Origin: a virus
DNA: 64,000 nucleotides
Direction: 5' to 3' (one strand)
IMG/VR virus record: IMGVR_UViG_3300032246_000397
Location: 1-64,000 of that record
Shown: positions 50,660 through 58,662 of the stretch, piece by piece
How the letters are laid out: each line of letters starts with the position of its first letter
Numbering within the stretch: the stretch's first letter is position 1
Notes under the pieces: model-generated
Told to the model about the DNA's origin: nothing
The model's database searches: none
The model's input: the letters and a program-made list of their open reading frames with translations, nothing else
Translations under genes and position numbers: made by a program

Positions 50660-50686
50660 ACCCCGCTCAAAAGGCGGGGTTTTTTA
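50660..50686 (+). terminator. Rho-independent terminator after capsid gene
   Basis: ACCCCGC-TCAAAAG-GCGGGGT followed by six T. A textbook terminator that insulates the head genes from the next unit. Confidence 0.95.
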
Positions 50687-50714
50687 TTGCACATTTTTTT
50701 ATTTGTAGTATTAT
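50687..50714 (+). promoter_or_regulatory. Candidate promoter after capsid terminator
   Basis: TTGCAC (50687-50692), 16-base T-rich spacer, TATTAT (50709-50714). The -35 is weak but the -10 matches five of six. It would start an mRNA near 50721 with an 82-base structured leader. Confidence 0.5.
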
Positions 50715-50722
50715 TAAGATAT

Positions 50723-50779
50723 CTGGGTGATACCAGCCTATTTGACTGCCCCAGCAGACGATATACCGATAAATAGGCT
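50723..50779 (+). ncRNA. Structured 5' leader RNA of the 50.8-kb gene
   Basis: AGCCTATTT (50735-50743) and AAATAGGCT (50771-50779) form a perfect nine-pair outer stem. Inside is CTGC-CCCA-GCAG (50746-50757) and the single-stranded ACGATATACCGAT; just upstream is the competing hairpin CTGG-GTGATA-CCAG (50723-50736). The two upstream pairings share bases, as in a switch. TAGGAG and the ATG follow within 24 bases. I know no named RNA family with this form. Confidence 0.5.
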
Positions 50780-50802
50780 TAACTTGTATATAGGAGATCC
50801 TC

Positions 50803-51267
50803 ATGGGATTCGCTACTCACCTAGGCCCTTGGCTATTAGGCACAAATCGCTACACAACTGGCACAACTGCAACTACTTTAGCTAACACAGGCTGCACTGT
50901 TGTTTCTCAATCTGGTAACGTTGTTTACGGCACACTAACCGGTAATCTAATTGCTGTCCCTGCTGGTTCACAGATTGTTGACGTTAAAGTTGTTACTACA
51001 ACTCTTTTTGACGCTGCTACTACTTGCGTATTAAATATTGGCGGTACAGCATTTACAACTACTGGCACAATTACTTCTGTTGGTTCTGTAACACTAGGCG
51101 CTAATGCAACTACTCCTGGTGGTTGGTTAAACGTTGGTTCTTCTGATGTGTTGATTGCTTATACATTGGCAGGTACTTCTTTGACAGCAGGTGCAGCAAC
51201 AATTATTGTTACTTATGCAGTTCGTAACTCTGATGGTAGTCAACGTCCGTCTACAACACAAAATTAA
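50803..51267 (+). CDS. Beta-rich virion protein, probable capsid decoration
   Basis: 154 residues. Begins MGFATHLGPWLLG, then Thr/Val/Ala/Gly-rich beta sequence with no charged clusters; C-terminus SDGSQRPST. First gene after the capsid terminator, with its own candidate promoter and leader, so it may be made in large amounts. A decoration or stabilising protein is plausible. Confidence 0.75.
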   Translation: MGFATHLGPWLLGTNRYTTGTTATTLANTGCTVVSQSGNVVYGTLTGNLIAVPAGSQIVDVKVVTTTLFDAATTCVLNIGGTAFTTTGTITSVGSVTLGANATTPGGWLNVGSSDVLIAYTLAGTSLTAGAATIIVTYAVRNSDGSQRPSTTQN

Positions 51268-51272
51268 TCTTG

Positions 51273-51296
51273 CGGGGGACTAGTTCCCCCTTTCAA
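51273..51296 (+). terminator. Weak terminator or stability hairpin
   Basis: GGGGGA-CTAG-TTCCCCC followed by TTTCAATCTTT. A strong short stem with a poor U-tract, between two virion-protein genes; it may partly terminate or protect the upstream mRNA. Confidence 0.55.
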
Positions 51297-51313
51297 TCTT
51301 TAGGAGATTAATT

Positions 51314-51826
51314 ATGACAATGCAATATGACGTAAAACAAGCGCACATCAATGCTAGTGGCATTATGGTGCCTTACGGTACACGTATTAAAGGCATTTCA
51401 TTTACTGGAAGCACGTCCGCAGGAACTGTAGCTTTATTTGATACAACAACAGCCCCAGTAACTACTGCTACTTATGGTCGCTCTGGAACTACTGTTACTA
51501 TTAGCTCTACAGCACACGGTTTGACAACTGGACAGGTTATTGGTATTGACTTTGCTGCAGGTACAGGCGGTACAGCTACTAATGGAAACTATGCAATTAC
51601 TGTTACAAACGCAAATGCTTTTACCGTAACTGATATTAATAGCGGAACCATTACGGCAACCCCAGCACTTGTTTATTCAACAGGTTATTGGCTTATGTCT
51701 TATGACGTTGCTGCAAATGATACCTATAACAATGCTTTATTTATTCCTGGCGAAGGCGTAAAAGCTACTACTGGCGTTTATGCATCAATAAGCAATCTAG
51801 TCGCAGTAAATATTTACTACGGATAA
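51314..51826 (+). CDS. Beta-rich virion protein with FCCH-like domain
   Basis: 170 residues. The middle part (TVTISSTAHGLTTGQVIGI, then NGNYAITVTNANAFTV, about 55-105) is a small beta domain of the pattern HGL-TG-x-V...NG-x-F-x-V-T...N-x-F-T, seen also in the 744-residue gene at 4.6 kb. Likely a structural protein on the virion surface. TAGGAG upstream. Confidence 0.75.
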   Translation: MTMQYDVKQAHINASGIMVPYGTRIKGISFTGSTSAGTVALFDTTTAPVTTATYGRSGTTVTISSTAHGLTTGQVIGIDFAAGTGGTATNGNYAITVTNANAFTVTDINSGTITATPALVYSTGYWLMSYDVAANDTYNNALFIPGEGVKATTGVYASISNLVAVNIYYG

Positions 51827-51829
51827 AAA

Positions 51830-52585
51830 ATGACTGAACAAGTACGATTAGAAGCTGGGTATAATTTAGCGGGTCGGAGGGTGATGATTGGCCTTCCTTC
51901 CTACGACTACAAAGTTTCTTCAAAGTTAGCTATTTCGTTAGCTGAGTTTTGTTTACAAGCAACAAGACACGGAATTGATGTTCAAGTCTGCAATATTTCT
52001 GGGTGTTCTGTTGTGTCTCGTGTTCGTAACTTGATTGCTACTGATTTTCTAAAGTCAGAGTGCACAGACTTAATGTTTATTGATTCAGATATTAACTTTA
52101 ATGCTGAAGATATTTTCCGTTTAATGGCGTGGAATACAGATCCTGTAAAAGGGATTGTTGCTGGTATTCCCGTTGCCCGTAAAAAAGGTCAAGTTTATTT
52201 TTCTACATTAGACACAGATGATGACAGCATTTTTATGGATAAGATGGGTCTAGTTAGAGCTAAACGTGTTGCTACAGCTTTTATGATGATTCGTAGAGAA
52301 GTGTTTGAAAAGTTGGCTGAAGCGCATCCAGAATGGCTTTACCATGATGAAAAGAAACAGGGCGATGAAACATACTGTTTCTTTGACTTTGAATTAAAAG
52401 ACGGGCAATATATTGGTGAAGACTATTTATTCTGTGACCGCGCCCGTGAGTTAGGTTTTGAAGTTTGGATTGACCCTACAATTAAACTAGGTCATATGGG
52501 TGTACATGAGTTTGAAGGTTCATTTGGGGAAGAGTTTTTATACCCATTAATTCGTCCAGTAGATACAAACAAGGAAGCCGCATAA
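51830..52585 (+). CDS. Glycosyltransferase-like protein (GT-A fold)
   Basis: 251 residues. GRRVMIGLPSYDYKVS at the start, SRVRNLIATDFLKS, and the metal-binding DSD in MFIDSDINF (85-87) are GT-A features; GEDYLFCDRARELGFEVWIDP near 205-225 is the usual acceptor-side block. It may transfer sugar to virion proteins, DNA or host surface, substrate unknown. It lies in the head-to-tail gap with virion genes, so virion modification is favoured. Confidence 0.82.
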   Translation: MTEQVRLEAGYNLAGRRVMIGLPSYDYKVSSKLAISLAEFCLQATRHGIDVQVCNISGCSVVSRVRNLIATDFLKSECTDLMFIDSDINFNAEDIFRLMAWNTDPVKGIVAGIPVARKKGQVYFSTLDTDDDSIFMDKMGLVRAKRVATAFMMIRREVFEKLAEAHPEWLYHDEKKQGDETYCFFDFELKDGQYIGEDYLFCDRARELGFEVWIDPTIKLGHMGVHEFEGSFGEEFLYPLIRPVDTNKEAA

Positions 52586-52848
52586 TGGCAACCAAAAAGA
52601 AAAAAGGTCCCTCTCTTGCGATTGGTCGTGGTGAAAAGTTGCCTGTATCTAAGGGCGCTGGGCTTACCGCCAAAGGCCGTGCTAAGTATAATGCGGCTAC
52701 TGGCTCGCATTTAAAAGCTCCGCAACCCGAAGGTGGTGCCCGTAAAAAGTCGTTTTGTGCTCGTATGTCTGGCATGCCCGGCCCGATGAAAGATGAGAAC
52801 GGTAAACCTACCCGTAAGGCAGCTAGCTTAAAAAGGTGGAAATGCTGA
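52585..52848 (+). CDS. Small Lys-rich conserved phage protein
   Basis: 87 residues, TAATG overlap with the gene before. The C-terminal part (GLTAKGRAKYNAATGS, then FCARMSGMPGPMKD, and SLKRWKC) is a pattern shared by many environmental phages, annotated only as a domain of unknown function. Two Cys plus Arg/Lys-rich composition suggest nucleic-acid contact. Confidence 0.8.
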   Translation: MATKKKKGPSLAIGRGEKLPVSKGAGLTAKGRAKYNAATGSHLKAPQPEGGARKKSFCARMSGMPGPMKDENGKPTRKAASLKRWKC

Positions 52849-53048
52849 TGAATGATCCGTTTATAAATCTAGACGAAGCAACAAAACATATTATTGATTT
52901 TGCTTCGGTTGTTACCGTACTAGGAACCCTTGCAGATATGTTGCCAGCTATTGCCGCGTTGTTTACAATTGTGTGGACGGCTATTCGCATATATGAAACT
53001 AAAACTGTTCAAGGTTGGTTAGGTAAAAAAGATGCCATCAACAAGTAA
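52848..53048 (+). CDS. Holin-like small membrane protein
   Basis: 66 residues from ATG 52848 (TGATG overlap); two upstream in-frame ATGs are alternatives. An amphipathic N-terminus (NDPFINLDEATKHIIDFA) leads into one or two spans (about 22-48, VVTVLGTLADMLPAIAALF and TIVWTAIRIY) and a charged tail (LGKKDAINK). This is the form of small holins found near adaptor genes in short-tailed phages, although a second holin candidate lies beside the lysozyme at 3.5 kb. Confidence 0.65.
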   Translation: MNDPFINLDEATKHIIDFASVVTVLGTLADMLPAIAALFTIVWTAIRIYETKTVQGWLGKKDAINK

Positions 53049-53331
53049 AAAACAACATAATTTTATGGCGGCAATTGCACATAACTCTGCATTTGCTAAG
53101 AAAGTAGGAGTTCCACAATCCGTGGGTAAAGATTTTAACAACGCCGATAAAGGCAAAAAATTTAAAGAGGGTGGAACTATGAAAAAGCCAAATCCATTTA
53201 TGGAAATGATTGCAAAGAAAAAAGAAGCTGCTGCTGAAAAGCCAGCTAAAGCGGGTGCAATGCCTATGAAAAAAGGCGGCGTAGCTAAAAAAACAGTAAA
53301 GAAAATGACTAAAGGCGGAAAGGCTTGCTAA
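53032..53331 (+). CDS. Small Lys-rich protein
   Basis: 99 residues, overlapping the holin-like gene by 17 bases. The N-terminus (PSTSKKQHNFMAAIAHN, then KKVGVPQSVGKDF) is a pattern common in phages; the C-terminal half is nearly all Lys, Ala, Gly and Met and ends KGGKAC. Likely a virion- or DNA-associated basic protein. Unknown function. Confidence 0.78.
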   Translation: MPSTSKKQHNFMAAIAHNSAFAKKVGVPQSVGKDFNNADKGKKFKEGGTMKKPNPFMEMIAKKKEAAAEKPAKAGAMPMKKGGVAKKTVKKMTKGGKAC

Positions 53332-53332
53332 T

Positions 53333-53524
53333 ATGAAAAACTCCGATATGAAAGAAGACATGCCAATGATGAAAAAAGTGGCTAAACAAGAAGTTGCTTT
53401 GCACGAGAAACGTATGCACAAAATGGCTAAAGGCGGCACTGCTTCAGCTCGTGCAGACGGTTGCGCTACTAAAGGTAAAACCAAAGGCACAATTATTTCT
53501 ATGTGTGGCGGCGGGAAGATGTAA
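53333..53524 (+). CDS. Small basic protein with C-terminal RADGC/GKTK motif
   Basis: 63 residues. Lys/Met-rich start, then MAKGGTASARADGCATKGKT and a Cys/Gly end. The RADGC-x-x-(K/R)GKTK block recurs at the C-terminus of the following gene, which suggests a shared binding or processing signal. Confidence 0.7.
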   Translation: MKNSDMKEDMPMMKKVAKQEVALHEKRMHKMAKGGTASARADGCATKGKTKGTIISMCGGGKM

Positions 53525-53919
53525 TGCCAATTGAGCCTGTAGACCCTTCTAAAAAACCTGGCGGTAATGGGAATGAGAAATACACTCCCGAGGAAAAACG
53601 CGGCCCGGGAAAGTTTGACGAAGATTTAGAAAAAGCTAAATCTGATAGGGCTAAGGCTGAAATAAGCAAAATGTCTGAAAAGACTAGGTCTGAACCTAAA
53701 TATACTGGTAAGGCTTATTCAGACACAGGTCCTAAAGTAGGTCCTAGAACCTCTGGCGGGTTTGGAGTTGGTACTGGAGGCGGTGCTAGTGGATCAGATA
53801 TGAGCTTTATGAAGGGACTTGGTAATAAACCAAACCCAACCTACAAGGCGGGCGGTAAAGTATCTAGTGCTTCTAAACGTGCAGACGGCTGCTGTATTCG
53901 TGGAAAGACAAAAGCATGA
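53524..53919 (+). CDS. Low-complexity protein ending in RADGC/GKTK motif
   Basis: 131 residues from ATG 53524 (TAATG overlap with the previous stop). Pro/Lys/Gly-rich and probably disordered, with a charged helical middle. The last 20 residues include KAGGKVSSASKRADGCC and RGKTK, matching the preceding protein. Virion-associated by position. Confidence 0.7.
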   Translation: MPIEPVDPSKKPGGNGNEKYTPEEKRGPGKFDEDLEKAKSDRAKAEISKMSEKTRSEPKYTGKAYSDTGPKVGPRTSGGFGVGTGGGASGSDMSFMKGLGNKPNPTYKAGGKVSSASKRADGCCIRGKTKA

Positions 53920-54188
53920 GAGCTTCTCGCGGTATGGGTGATATAGCCCCTTCTAAAATGCCAGACGGCAAGAAAAAAGCCCGCAAGGATAATACTGACT
54001 TTACTCAGTTTAAAGAAGGCGGCAAAGTAAATGCCGCGGGTAATTACACAAAACCAGAAATGCGTAAACGTATTGTTTCTCAAGTAAAAGCTGCTTCAAC
54101 ACAAGGTACTGGCGCAGGTCAATGGTCAGCCCGTAAAGCACAACTAGTAGCTAAAAAATATAAGGCGGCTGGCGGTGGATATAAATGA
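53916..54188 (+). CDS. Small basic conserved protein (DUF5872-like)
   Basis: 90 residues, ATGA overlap with the gene before. The C-terminal half (NYTKPEMRKRIVSQVKA, then GAGQWSARKAQLVAKKY) is a small helical domain that I associate with DUF5872-type proteins; it is basic and could bind DNA. The N-terminus is flexible. Confidence 0.75.
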   Translation: MRASRGMGDIAPSKMPDGKKKARKDNTDFTQFKEGGKVNAAGNYTKPEMRKRIVSQVKAASTQGTGAGQWSARKAQLVAKKYKAAGGGYK

Positions 54189-54436
54189 GTGGATTGGCAA
54201 AATCGCAGCGTTCTTTAAAGGCTTGGGGAGACCAAAAGTGGACAACCAAGTCAGGGAAGAAATCGTCCGAGACGGGCGAGAGATACTTACCAAAAAAAGC
54301 AATACAAGCGTTGAGCCCGCAGGAGTACGCAGCAACAACACGGGCAAAACGAGCAGGAAAAGCACAGGGGCAGCAATTCGTGCCGCAGCCGAAAAAGGTA
54401 AAAGCAAAAGTAAAACCGTATCGAAAGGTTAAATGA
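54185..54436 (+). CDS. Small basic conserved phage protein
   Basis: 83 residues, ATGA overlap. KSQRSLKAWGDQKWTTKSGK, then ERYLPKKAIQALSPQEYAA is a well-known pattern in phages, with unknown function, followed by a Lys tail. This frame is preferred over an overlapping frame at 54175-54432 because of this pattern and the coupling at both ends. Confidence 0.8.
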   Translation: MSGLAKSQRSLKAWGDQKWTTKSGKKSSETGERYLPKKAIQALSPQEYAATTRAKRAGKAQGQQFVPQPKKVKAKVKPYRKVK

Positions 54437-54612
54437 TGGCTGAAAAGTGGATACAAAAAGCAATTAAAAAGCCTGGTTCTTTAAAGAAATCCTTGGGCGT
54501 TGCTGCAGATAAAAAAATTCCAGCAAGCAAACTAGCTGCAGCTGCAAAAAAACCCGGCAAGATGGGTAAGCGGGCTAGGCTTGCGGAAACCTTGAAAGGT
54601 TTAAAAAAGTGA
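54433..54612 (+). CDS. 59-residue basic conserved phage protein
   Basis: Coupled by ATGA to the gene before and by GTGA to the gene after. The sequence (KWIQKAIKKPGSLKKSLGV, then IPASKLAAAAKKPGKMGKR, ending LKGLKK) belongs to a small helical family seen in very many phages, function unknown. It is strongly basic and probably nucleic-acid binding. Confidence 0.8.
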   Translation: MMAEKWIQKAIKKPGSLKKSLGVAADKKIPASKLAAAAKKPGKMGKRARLAETLKGLKK

Positions 54613-54806
54613 ACGACTTCATGCAAGTTCAGATTGACGCATCTGAGCGACTGTACAAAATGATGGTGGAAGATCATAAAGAACGCGTCAGAGATATGGC
54701 AATATGGGCAGATACAAGCGTTGGTTTAATGAAAAAGTTAGACGAGCGCGACGCAGAAATACTTAAGTTACGTGAAGAAATAACAATACTAAAAGCGAAT
54801 AAATAA
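54609..54806 (+). CDS. Small coiled-coil protein
   Basis: 65 residues from GTG 54609 (overlapping the previous stop); ATG 54621 is an alternative. Charged helix throughout with a C-terminal heptad-like part (LDERDAEILKLREEITILK). It ends one base into the adaptor gene (TAATG). No domain recognised. Confidence 0.65.
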   Translation: MNDFMQVQIDASERLYKMMVEDHKERVRDMAIWADTSVGLMKKLDERDAEILKLREEITILKANK

Positions 54807-55762
54807 TGGCTGTTACATCCGGACAAACTACGTTTAACCTAGACCTCTCTGAGCTTATTGAAGAAGCCTTTGAGCGTTGTGGCTCGCAGTTACGTTCTGG
54901 ATATGACATGCGCACTGCCCGTAGATCTATTAACTTGATGACTATTGAGTGGGCTAATCGCGGTATTAACCTTTGGACTATTGAAGAGTGCGCAATTCCT
55001 CTAGTTACAAACCAAGGCGTATACCCAGTACCTGCTGATACAATTGATATTTTAGATCTTGTAACAAGGACAAACAATGGTAGTTTCTCTACTCAAACTG
55101 ACATTAATCTCAGCCGTATATCTGAGTCTACTTATTCTACTATTCCTAATAAACTAACTACTGGGCGTCCTATTCAAGTATGGTTTAGCCGCCAAACTGC
55201 TCAAACTAATGGTCTTGCAACTACTACTGTTGCCACCGGTACAACTACTCCGTCAGTATCTACTACAGATACAACCATTAATTTAGTTAGCGTAGCTGGT
55301 TTAGGTTCTACTGGGTTTGTAAAAATTGATAATGAGACTATCGGCTATACAAATATTGACGCATCTACTAACCAATTATTAAACTGTTGGCGGGGTCAAA
55401 ACGGTACCGTAGCTGCTACCCATAGCGCGGGTGCTTCTGTATATATTCAAAATTTGCCTTGTGTAAATATCTGGCCTACCCCAGATGCTGGCGGCGGTCC
55501 TTATACTTTGGTTTACTGGCGCATGCGCAGGCTGCAAGATGCTGGGGATGGCGTAAATATTCAAGATATTCCGTTTAGGTTTATTAACTGTTTTGTAGCA
55601 GGGCTATCTTATATGTTGAGCATTAAATTACCTAATACAGACCCACAAAGAGTTATGGGGTTAAAAATGGATTACGAAGAACAATTTACCTTAGCGTCGC
55701 AAGAAGATAGAGAAACTGCGCCAATTAGATTTGTTCCACGCAATCTGTTCTATTCGAGGTAA
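54806..55762 (+). CDS. Head-tail adaptor / connector protein
   Basis: 318 residues. The helical N-terminus (LIEEAFERCGSQLRSGYDM, then SINLMTIEWANRGINLW) and the C-terminal helices (DYEEQFTLASQEDRET) enclose a beta-rich middle with GYTNIDASTNQLLNCWRG. This is the arrangement of adaptor proteins placed between portal and tail nozzle in short-tailed phages. Position among structural genes agrees. Confidence 0.78.
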   Translation: MAVTSGQTTFNLDLSELIEEAFERCGSQLRSGYDMRTARRSINLMTIEWANRGINLWTIEECAIPLVTNQGVYPVPADTIDILDLVTRTNNGSFSTQTDINLSRISESTYSTIPNKLTTGRPIQVWFSRQTAQTNGLATTTVATGTTTPSVSTTDTTINLVSVAGLGSTGFVKIDNETIGYTNIDASTNQLLNCWRGQNGTVAATHSAGASVYIQNLPCVNIWPTPDAGGGPYTLVYWRMRRLQDAGDGVNIQDIPFRFINCFVAGLSYMLSIKLPNTDPQRVMGLKMDYEEQFTLASQEDRETAPIRFVPRNLFYSR

Positions 55763-55765
55763 GCT

Positions 55766-56194
55766 ATGCCATCACAGTATAGTTCTGGTAAATATGCCAT
55801 TGCGGAATGTGACCGCTGTGGTCAAAGATATAAATTAGTAGAGCTTAAAAAGCTTACGATTAAGACTAAACAGGTTAGCATTAAAGTATGTTTTGAGTGT
55901 TGGGAACCAGATCAACCTCAGTTACAATTGGGTATGTATCCGGTTAATGACCCACAAGCAGTTCGGGAACCAAGGCCAGATACTAGTTATTATGCGTCTG
56001 GACAAACGGGTTTACAAACTCAATATGGTAACGGAGTGGCTATAGACCAAAACGGATATCAAGCCGAAGGCAGTAGAGTATTTCAATGGGGTTGGAACCC
56101 TGTTGGCGGGGCAAGTAGTTTTGACACAATTTTAACGCCAAATTACTTGATAGCAATAGGGCAAGTAGGTACAGTAACACTAACAATTAATTAG
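55766..56194 (+). CDS. Zinc-ribbon virion-module protein
   Basis: 142 residues. AECDRCGQRY (about 13-22) and VCFECWEPD (about 41-49) give two Cys-x-x-Cys pairs, a zinc ribbon, followed by QPQLQLGMYPVNDPQAVREP, which is common in this family in phages. The C-terminal half is beta-rich and ends in a strand. Probably structural. Confidence 0.75.
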   Translation: MPSQYSSGKYAIAECDRCGQRYKLVELKKLTIKTKQVSIKVCFECWEPDQPQLQLGMYPVNDPQAVREPRPDTSYYASGQTGLQTQYGNGVAIDQNGYQAEGSRVFQWGWNPVGGASSFDTILTPNYLIAIGQVGTVTLTIN

Positions 56195-56203
56195 GAGTAA
56201 GTT

Positions 56204-56401
56204 ATGACATTTAAATCAGGCGCTAATGGCATTGAGTCCAAAGGCAAAACAAAAGGTAAGAATCTAGGTGATTCAGGCCCTACAGCTAAAGTCGACAACG
56301 GCGGAAAAAAATCTGCTGGTGTAACGTCTATGAAGATGAAACAAGTAGGACGCAATATGGCTCGTGCTATGAATCAAAAGTCTTCTGGTAGAGGTCGTTA
56401 A
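56204..56401 (+). CDS. Small basic protein of unknown function
   Basis: 65 residues, AGGAG upstream. Gly/Lys-rich with KGKTKGKNLGDSG and a helical MKMKQVGRNMARAMNQK end. It shares the GKTK word with the 53.3-53.9-kb proteins. Likely a flexible virion- or DNA-associated protein. Confidence 0.7.
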   Translation: MTFKSGANGIESKGKTKGKNLGDSGPTAKVDNGGKKSAGVTSMKMKQVGRNMARAMNQKSSGRGR

Positions 56402-56403
56402 TC

Positions 56404-56682
56404 ATGGCTAAATTTTCTATGAAAAAAGGCGGGAAAGAAGTTGGCAATGCCAAAGTCTACGCAAAACCTCATGATATGTCTGGCAATGAAAACATTGATT
56501 TAGGTGTGTGCTATGCCACAGATCCAAACTCTATGGCTGCTAACGAGTCTACTCCTGGCGGTATGCCAGCTCGTAGAGTAAGTATTGGTAATATTACTCG
56601 TGGTCCAAAGACTGATGGCATGAAACAACGTGGATCTGGCGCTGCAACTAAAGGCTTTACATCTCGTGGTCCAATGGCTTAA
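56404..56682 (+). CDS. Small basic protein of unknown function
   Basis: 92 residues two bases after the previous gene. MAKFSMKKGGKEVGNAKVYA at the start and RGSGAATKGFTSRGPMA at the end; the rest is polar with few hydrophobic residues. Same low-complexity character as its neighbours. No domain recognised. Confidence 0.7.
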   Translation: MAKFSMKKGGKEVGNAKVYAKPHDMSGNENIDLGVCYATDPNSMAANESTPGGMPARRVSIGNITRGPKTDGMKQRGSGAATKGFTSRGPMA

Positions 56683-56694
56683 GGGTAAACCCTA

Positions 56695-57615
56695 ATGAAT
56701 TATGTGCAACTGTACCAAGCAATACAGGACTATTCTGAGAATACAGAATCCCTATTTGTAGGGAATATAGCTCGGTTTGTCCAAGAAGCTGAAGACCGTA
56801 TATATAACTCAGTCCAAATCCCATCGTTGCGTAAAAATGTAACAGGTACACTTACGTCTAGTAATAAGTATTTGTCTTGCCCTGACGACTATTTGTCTAC
56901 CTACTCAATGGCGGTAATTGATACAGACGGTTCATACAAATACCTACTTAACAAAGATGTTAACTTCATCCGTGAAGCTTATCCGACACCAACATCTACG
57001 GGTTTTCCTAGATATTATGCTTTGTTTGGATCTCAATATAGCAATCCAAATGAGCTATCTTTTATTGTAGGACCAACGCCTGATAGTTCCTATACTACTG
57101 AACTACACTATTTTTACTACCCAGTATCTATTGTTCAAGGCGTTATTTCTGGCCTTAACCCACCTACTGGGGGTTCTTCTTATACCACTGGGGTTTATCC
57201 TAATGTTACATTGACGGGCGGTCAAGGCTCTGGGGCTACGGCAACTATTACTGTTGCTGGTGGGGTTGTTTCAAGTGTAGCCCTTACTAATGGCGGTAAT
57301 TTTTATTCTGTTGGTAATAGCCTTACAGCCGCATCTTCCGATATTGGTGGCACGGGTTCTGGGTTTTCTGTAACCATAAGTGCTGTTAATAATGCTGCTG
57401 GTACAAGTTGGCTTGGCGATAACTATGACCCAGTCTTATTCTATGGCGCTATGCGTGAGGCTATGCTCTTTATGAAGGGCGAAACCGATTTGGTTAAATA
57501 CTATGAAGATAAATATAACGAGGCACTAGCTCAGTTAAACCGCCTTGGTTCTGGTTTAGAGCGTGGCGATGCCTACAGAGATGGGCAATACAGAATTGGA
57601 CAGGTTAAACCATGA
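56695..57615 (+). CDS. Head-tail adaptor protein (SU10 gp-like) with inserted beta domain
   Basis: 306 residues. N-terminal NYVQLYQAIQDYSENTE, FVQEAEDRIYNSVQIP and the C-terminal AMREAMLFMKGETDLVKYYEDKY follow adaptor proteins of the SU10 type. Between them, about residues 152-235, lies a Gly/Thr/Val-rich module (GGSSYTTGVYPNVTLTGG) of a kind usual in fibres and adhesins, so it looks like an insertion. GGGTAA-type weak ribosome site. Confidence 0.78.
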   Translation: MNYVQLYQAIQDYSENTESLFVGNIARFVQEAEDRIYNSVQIPSLRKNVTGTLTSSNKYLSCPDDYLSTYSMAVIDTDGSYKYLLNKDVNFIREAYPTPTSTGFPRYYALFGSQYSNPNELSFIVGPTPDSSYTTELHYFYYPVSIVQGVISGLNPPTGGSSYTTGVYPNVTLTGGQGSGATATITVAGGVVSSVALTNGGNFYSVGNSLTAASSDIGGTGSGFSVTISAVNNAAGTSWLGDNYDPVLFYGAMREAMLFMKGETDLVKYYEDKYNEALAQLNRLGSGLERGDAYRDGQYRIGQVKP

Positions 57616-58037
57616 CAATAGCCCAAGGCCAATGCACAATATTTAAACAAAACTGCTTAAGTGGATTAGAGAACTTTGCGGTTGGAACTCCTTATACCTA
57701 CAAAATTGCTTTATATACCGCTAATGCCACTTTAAACCAATCAACTTTGATTTATACAACTACTGGCGAAGTGGTGGGTACTGGATATACGGCTGGTGGT
57801 CAAGCTCTTACTGTTATACCCCCACAAACCAATGACTATACGGCGTATTTGTCTTTTAATACAGTAACTTGGAATCCAGCTTCCTTTACGGTTAGGGGTG
57901 CTTTAATCTATAATAGTACGACTAATGCGGCTGTAGCAGTACTGGATTTTGGTGCGGACAAGACACCTACAACAAGTTTTACAATAACATTTCCTACGGA
58001 TAACGCTGCTAATGCCATTATTCGTTTTTCAAATTAA
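57612..58037 (+). CDS. Beta-rich virion protein
   Basis: 141 residues, ATGA overlap with the adaptor gene. Thr/Ala/Asn-rich strands, one N-terminal Cys pair (CTIFKQNC), no charged helix. Likely part of the tail or a fibre-base component. Confidence 0.7.
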   Translation: MTIAQGQCTIFKQNCLSGLENFAVGTPYTYKIALYTANATLNQSTLIYTTTGEVVGTGYTAGGQALTVIPPQTNDYTAYLSFNTVTWNPASFTVRGALIYNSTTNAAVAVLDFGADKTPTTSFTITFPTDNAANAIIRFSN

Positions 58038-58046
58038 GGAGTTTTT

Positions 58047-58652
58047 ATGCAAAAAGAAATAGCAAGCTGCGGCGATAAAGCGGAAATTAGTTTACAGACT
58101 AACGCAGTGGGTACAGAAACAGTAGGTATTGATGGTATATACCATGTAGAGTGCCGTGATGCTGCCGGAAATTTAAAATGGACAGACGAGTTCCCTAACT
58201 TAGTTAATGCTGTTGGTAAGCAGTTAATGTTAGATACCCTGTTAAAAGGCTCTGCTTATACTGTTGTTGGCCCGTTTTTAGGTTTGATCGGTACTACTAG
58301 CCCTACATTTGCAGCCGCCGACACAATGACTTCACACGCTGGTTGGACCGAGTTTATTAACTACACCGTTGGTGGCTCCGCTGTTCGTGGCACGGCAGTG
58401 TTTGCTTCTGCTACTTCAAGTGGAACTACGCCATCTAACGTAACAACTTCTGCTGCTACAGCTATTACTTACACTATTACTGGTGCTGGTGGTAACGTAA
58501 CAGGTTGTTTCTTGTGTACTGGTTCCGGTGCAAGTTCAACTCAAAGTAACACTGGCGGAACTTTATACAGTGCAGGCGCATTTGCAACGGCTAAGACTAC
58601 AACAGCTGGCGATACAGTAAGCGTTACATACTCAACAACCGCTACAAGCTAA
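58047..58652 (+). CDS. Beta-rich virion protein
   Basis: 201 residues, AAGGAG upstream. It starts with a polar head (QKEIASCGDKAEIS), then YHVECRDAAGNLKWTDEFPN and a Thr/Ser/Ala/Gly-rich beta C-terminus. The DAAGNLKW-x-D pattern is frequent in tail proteins. Probably a tail or fibre component. Confidence 0.72.
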   Translation: MQKEIASCGDKAEISLQTNAVGTETVGIDGIYHVECRDAAGNLKWTDEFPNLVNAVGKQLMLDTLLKGSAYTVVGPFLGLIGTTSPTFAAADTMTSHAGWTEFINYTVGGSAVRGTAVFASATSSGTTPSNVTTSAATAITYTITGAGGNVTGCFLCTGSGASSTQSNTGGTLYSAGAFATAKTTTAGDTVSVTYSTTATS

Positions 58653-58662
58653 GGAGTCCTAG

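Noticed and set aside
54175-54432. Alternative plus-strand frame beginning MDINEWIGK
   Set aside because: It overlaps the frame at 54185-54436 almost fully; the latter has the known small-phage-protein pattern and ATGA coupling on both sides.
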